54,321 bases of DNA, from the NCBI RefSeq assembly GCF_014837065.1, contig NZ_JACSPP010000022.1:1-54321 (forward strand), read 5' to 3'. Under the pieces are notes generated by a model that saw only the letters and a list, made by a program, of their open reading frames with translations, made no database searches and was not told where the DNA came from. The position numbers and the translations under genes were made by a program. Source of the stretch: Phocaeicola intestinalis (GTDB lineage Bacteria > Bacteroidota > Bacteroidia > Bacteroidales > Bacteroidaceae). Within the stretch, counting starts at the first letter, position 1; the number at the start of each line of letters is the position of its first letter. Positions 53,530 through 54,321 of this stretch are shown piece after piece.

Positions 53530-54137
53530 GAAAGAAAAAAGAACAACTTGAGGAACCTATCCCCCAAAACTATAAAAGTCCGGTATACAATGTCATTGCC
53601 GTACCAGTAGAAAAAGTACATGCCAACGATTACAATCCGAACAAAGTGGCACCGCCTGAAATGAAATTGCTCGAATTGTCTATTTGGGAAGATGGCTTTA
53701 CCATGCCTTGTGTGTGTTACTACGACCATGAAAAAGATGAGTATATACTGGTAGACGGTTTTCACCGATATAGTGTATTAAAAAAATCAAAACGCATATA
53801 CGAACGTGAGAAAGGTATGCTTCCGGTAGTAATAATCGATAAAGACCTGTCAAACCGTATCGGTTCTACCATCCGACACAACCGCGCACGGGGAACACAC
53901 GATGTAGACCTTATGTCGCACATCGTATCCGAATTGGACAAAGCTGGCATGAGCGACCAATGGATAATGAAAAACATCGGGATGGACCGCGATGAACTGC
54001 TCCGTCTGAAACAGATATCCGGACTTGCCGAACTTTTTATCGATAAAAACTTTACGATTCCACCAGCTAAGCCCACTTATCTGCCCGACCCTGAAAATAC
54101 AGAAGAAAATGCTGTAAAGAGCGAAATCGAAAAATAA
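53526..54137 (+). CDS. ParB/Srx-like nuclease-fold protein, IbrB type
   Basis: 203 residues with a ParB N-terminal-like domain at about 20-130: HANDYNPN, LVDGFHRYSVL (77-85) and IRHNRARGTHDVD (116-128), the last matching the ParB arginine-rich nucleotide-binding box. A short helical part follows (MSDQWIMKNIGMDRDELLRLKQISGLAELF), resembling the ParB helix-turn-helix. ParB relatives bind CTP or ATP and DNA. It overlaps the IbrA-like gene by 4 bp, so the two proteins are very likely partners. MITE copy 6 begins 112 bp downstream. Confidence 0.86.
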   Translation: MRKKKEQLEEPIPQNYKSPVYNVIAVPVEKVHANDYNPNKVAPPEMKLLELSIWEDGFTMPCVCYYDHEKDEYILVDGFHRYSVLKKSKRIYEREKGMLPVVIIDKDLSNRIGSTIRHNRARGTHDVDLMSHIVSELDKAGMSDQWIMKNIGMDRDELLRLKQISGLAELFIDKNFTIPPAKPTYLPDPENTEENAVKSEIEK

Positions 54138-54188
54138 ATGCCAAGAAGAGGAATAGAGGAAAGTCTAGGAAAAAACGTTCCACGTATA

Positions 54189-54220
54189 GGAAGCTGCCTT
54201 ATAAAGCTATTAAGCAGCTT
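54189..54220 (+). terminator. Possible terminator of the GNAT-ibrAB-like operon
   Basis: AAGCTGC and its inverse GCAGCTT enclose about 18 nt; ATTTTCTTTG follows a few bases later. The stem is short. A 28-codon frame (MPRRGIEESL...) covers the same stretch and is probably not a gene. Confidence 0.35.
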
Positions 54221-54248
54221 GTGATTTTCTTTGACTTTCTCTTCCTTA

Positions 54249-54321
54249 GAAGCTGTTTTGAATTTCTCCAAAAAGTTTTTCTTGGCTTGATGTATCCGTT
54301 TTCGTGTGTGCTTTGGGCGAT
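54249..54321 (+). repeat. MITE copy 6 (cut by the window end)
   Basis: Left part of the MITE, beginning GAAGCTGTTTTGAATTT and preceded by TTA. The last 19 bases equal the first 19 bases of the window. It lies in the opposite orientation to copy 5, so the two bracket the three-gene operon. Confidence 0.88.

Noticed and set aside
51836..54137. A complete Dnd phosphorothioation system
   Set aside because: Only a PAPS-reductase-like and a ParB-like protein are present. DndD- and DndE-like genes and a cysteine desulfurase are absent from the window.
1..54321. Circular plasmid, suggested by identical ends
   Set aside because: The window carries lysS, glyA, pgi, pyrBI, ilv and addAB, all core chromosomal genes. 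The shared ends lie within a multi-copy MITE, so a repeat-broken contig is more likely.

Overview
The window looks like chromosomal DNA from a gut Bacteroidales, most likely Bacteroides or Phocaeicola. The evidence is the gene content (short class I IlvC, an AddAB pair with a Bacteroidetes-type AddB, PyrB-PyrI, PorT-like barrel, GlyA and OmpA lipoprotein side by side, LysS with a C-terminal extension), weak Shine-Dalgarno signals, and several promoters of the Bacteroides type (-33 TTTG/TTG, about 19-20 bp, -7 TAnnTTTG). No rRNA, tRNA or CRISPR array was recognised.

Layout. Positions 1-5400 are an accessory region: a NusG/UpxY-like protein with a very long C-terminal extension, a gene of unknown function and a tyrosine recombinase that lost its catalytic C-terminus, all read leftward, followed by an iteron-like cluster and repeat debris. 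Positions 5418-8831 hold an alcohol dehydrogenase, an AmpG-like transporter and a PepSY-like secreted protein. Positions 9010-15600 are the isoleucine/valine operon read leftward: promoter, leader peptide, attenuator, ilvD, ilvB, ilvN, an acyl-ACP thioesterase and ilvC. Positions 16222-22426 encode the AddA/AddB helicase-nuclease. An ECF sigma factor with a DUF3820-type partner and a class A penicillin-binding protein follow. Positions 26965-31753 are pyrB, pyrI, a flavin reductase-like gene, an outer membrane barrel, glyA and an OmpA lipoprotein. Positions 32413-37249 are a HAD phosphatase, pgi, gpsA and lysS, read leftward. Positions 37493-43967 hold an omega-amidase-type nitrilase and a 2-oxoacid/aryl-CoA module (iorA, iorB, aminotransferase, phenylacetate-CoA ligase, ACT protein). 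After that come cbpM/cbpA, a 5'-nucleotidase, an McrBC-type restriction pair, a lipoprotein phosphoesterase, and a translationally coupled GNAT / PAPS-reductase-like / ParB-like operon.

The most informative non-genic signals are two. First, the ilv operon begins with a complete ribosome-mediated attenuator: a 31-residue peptide with 11 Ile/Leu/Val codons including four consecutive Val, an antiterminator stem and a mutually exclusive terminator. Second, a 192-bp MITE with 17-bp perfect terminal inverted repeats and 3-bp TNA target duplications occurs four times in full and at both window ends. One copy is inserted in a second repeat family whose uninterrupted copy elsewhere in the window serves as the empty site. 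The window ends lie inside the same MITE and share 19 identical bases.

The GNAT/IbrA-like/IbrB-like operon lies between two MITEs in opposite orientation and is the best candidate for a poorly described functional system. The recombinase/NusG-like region is the second.
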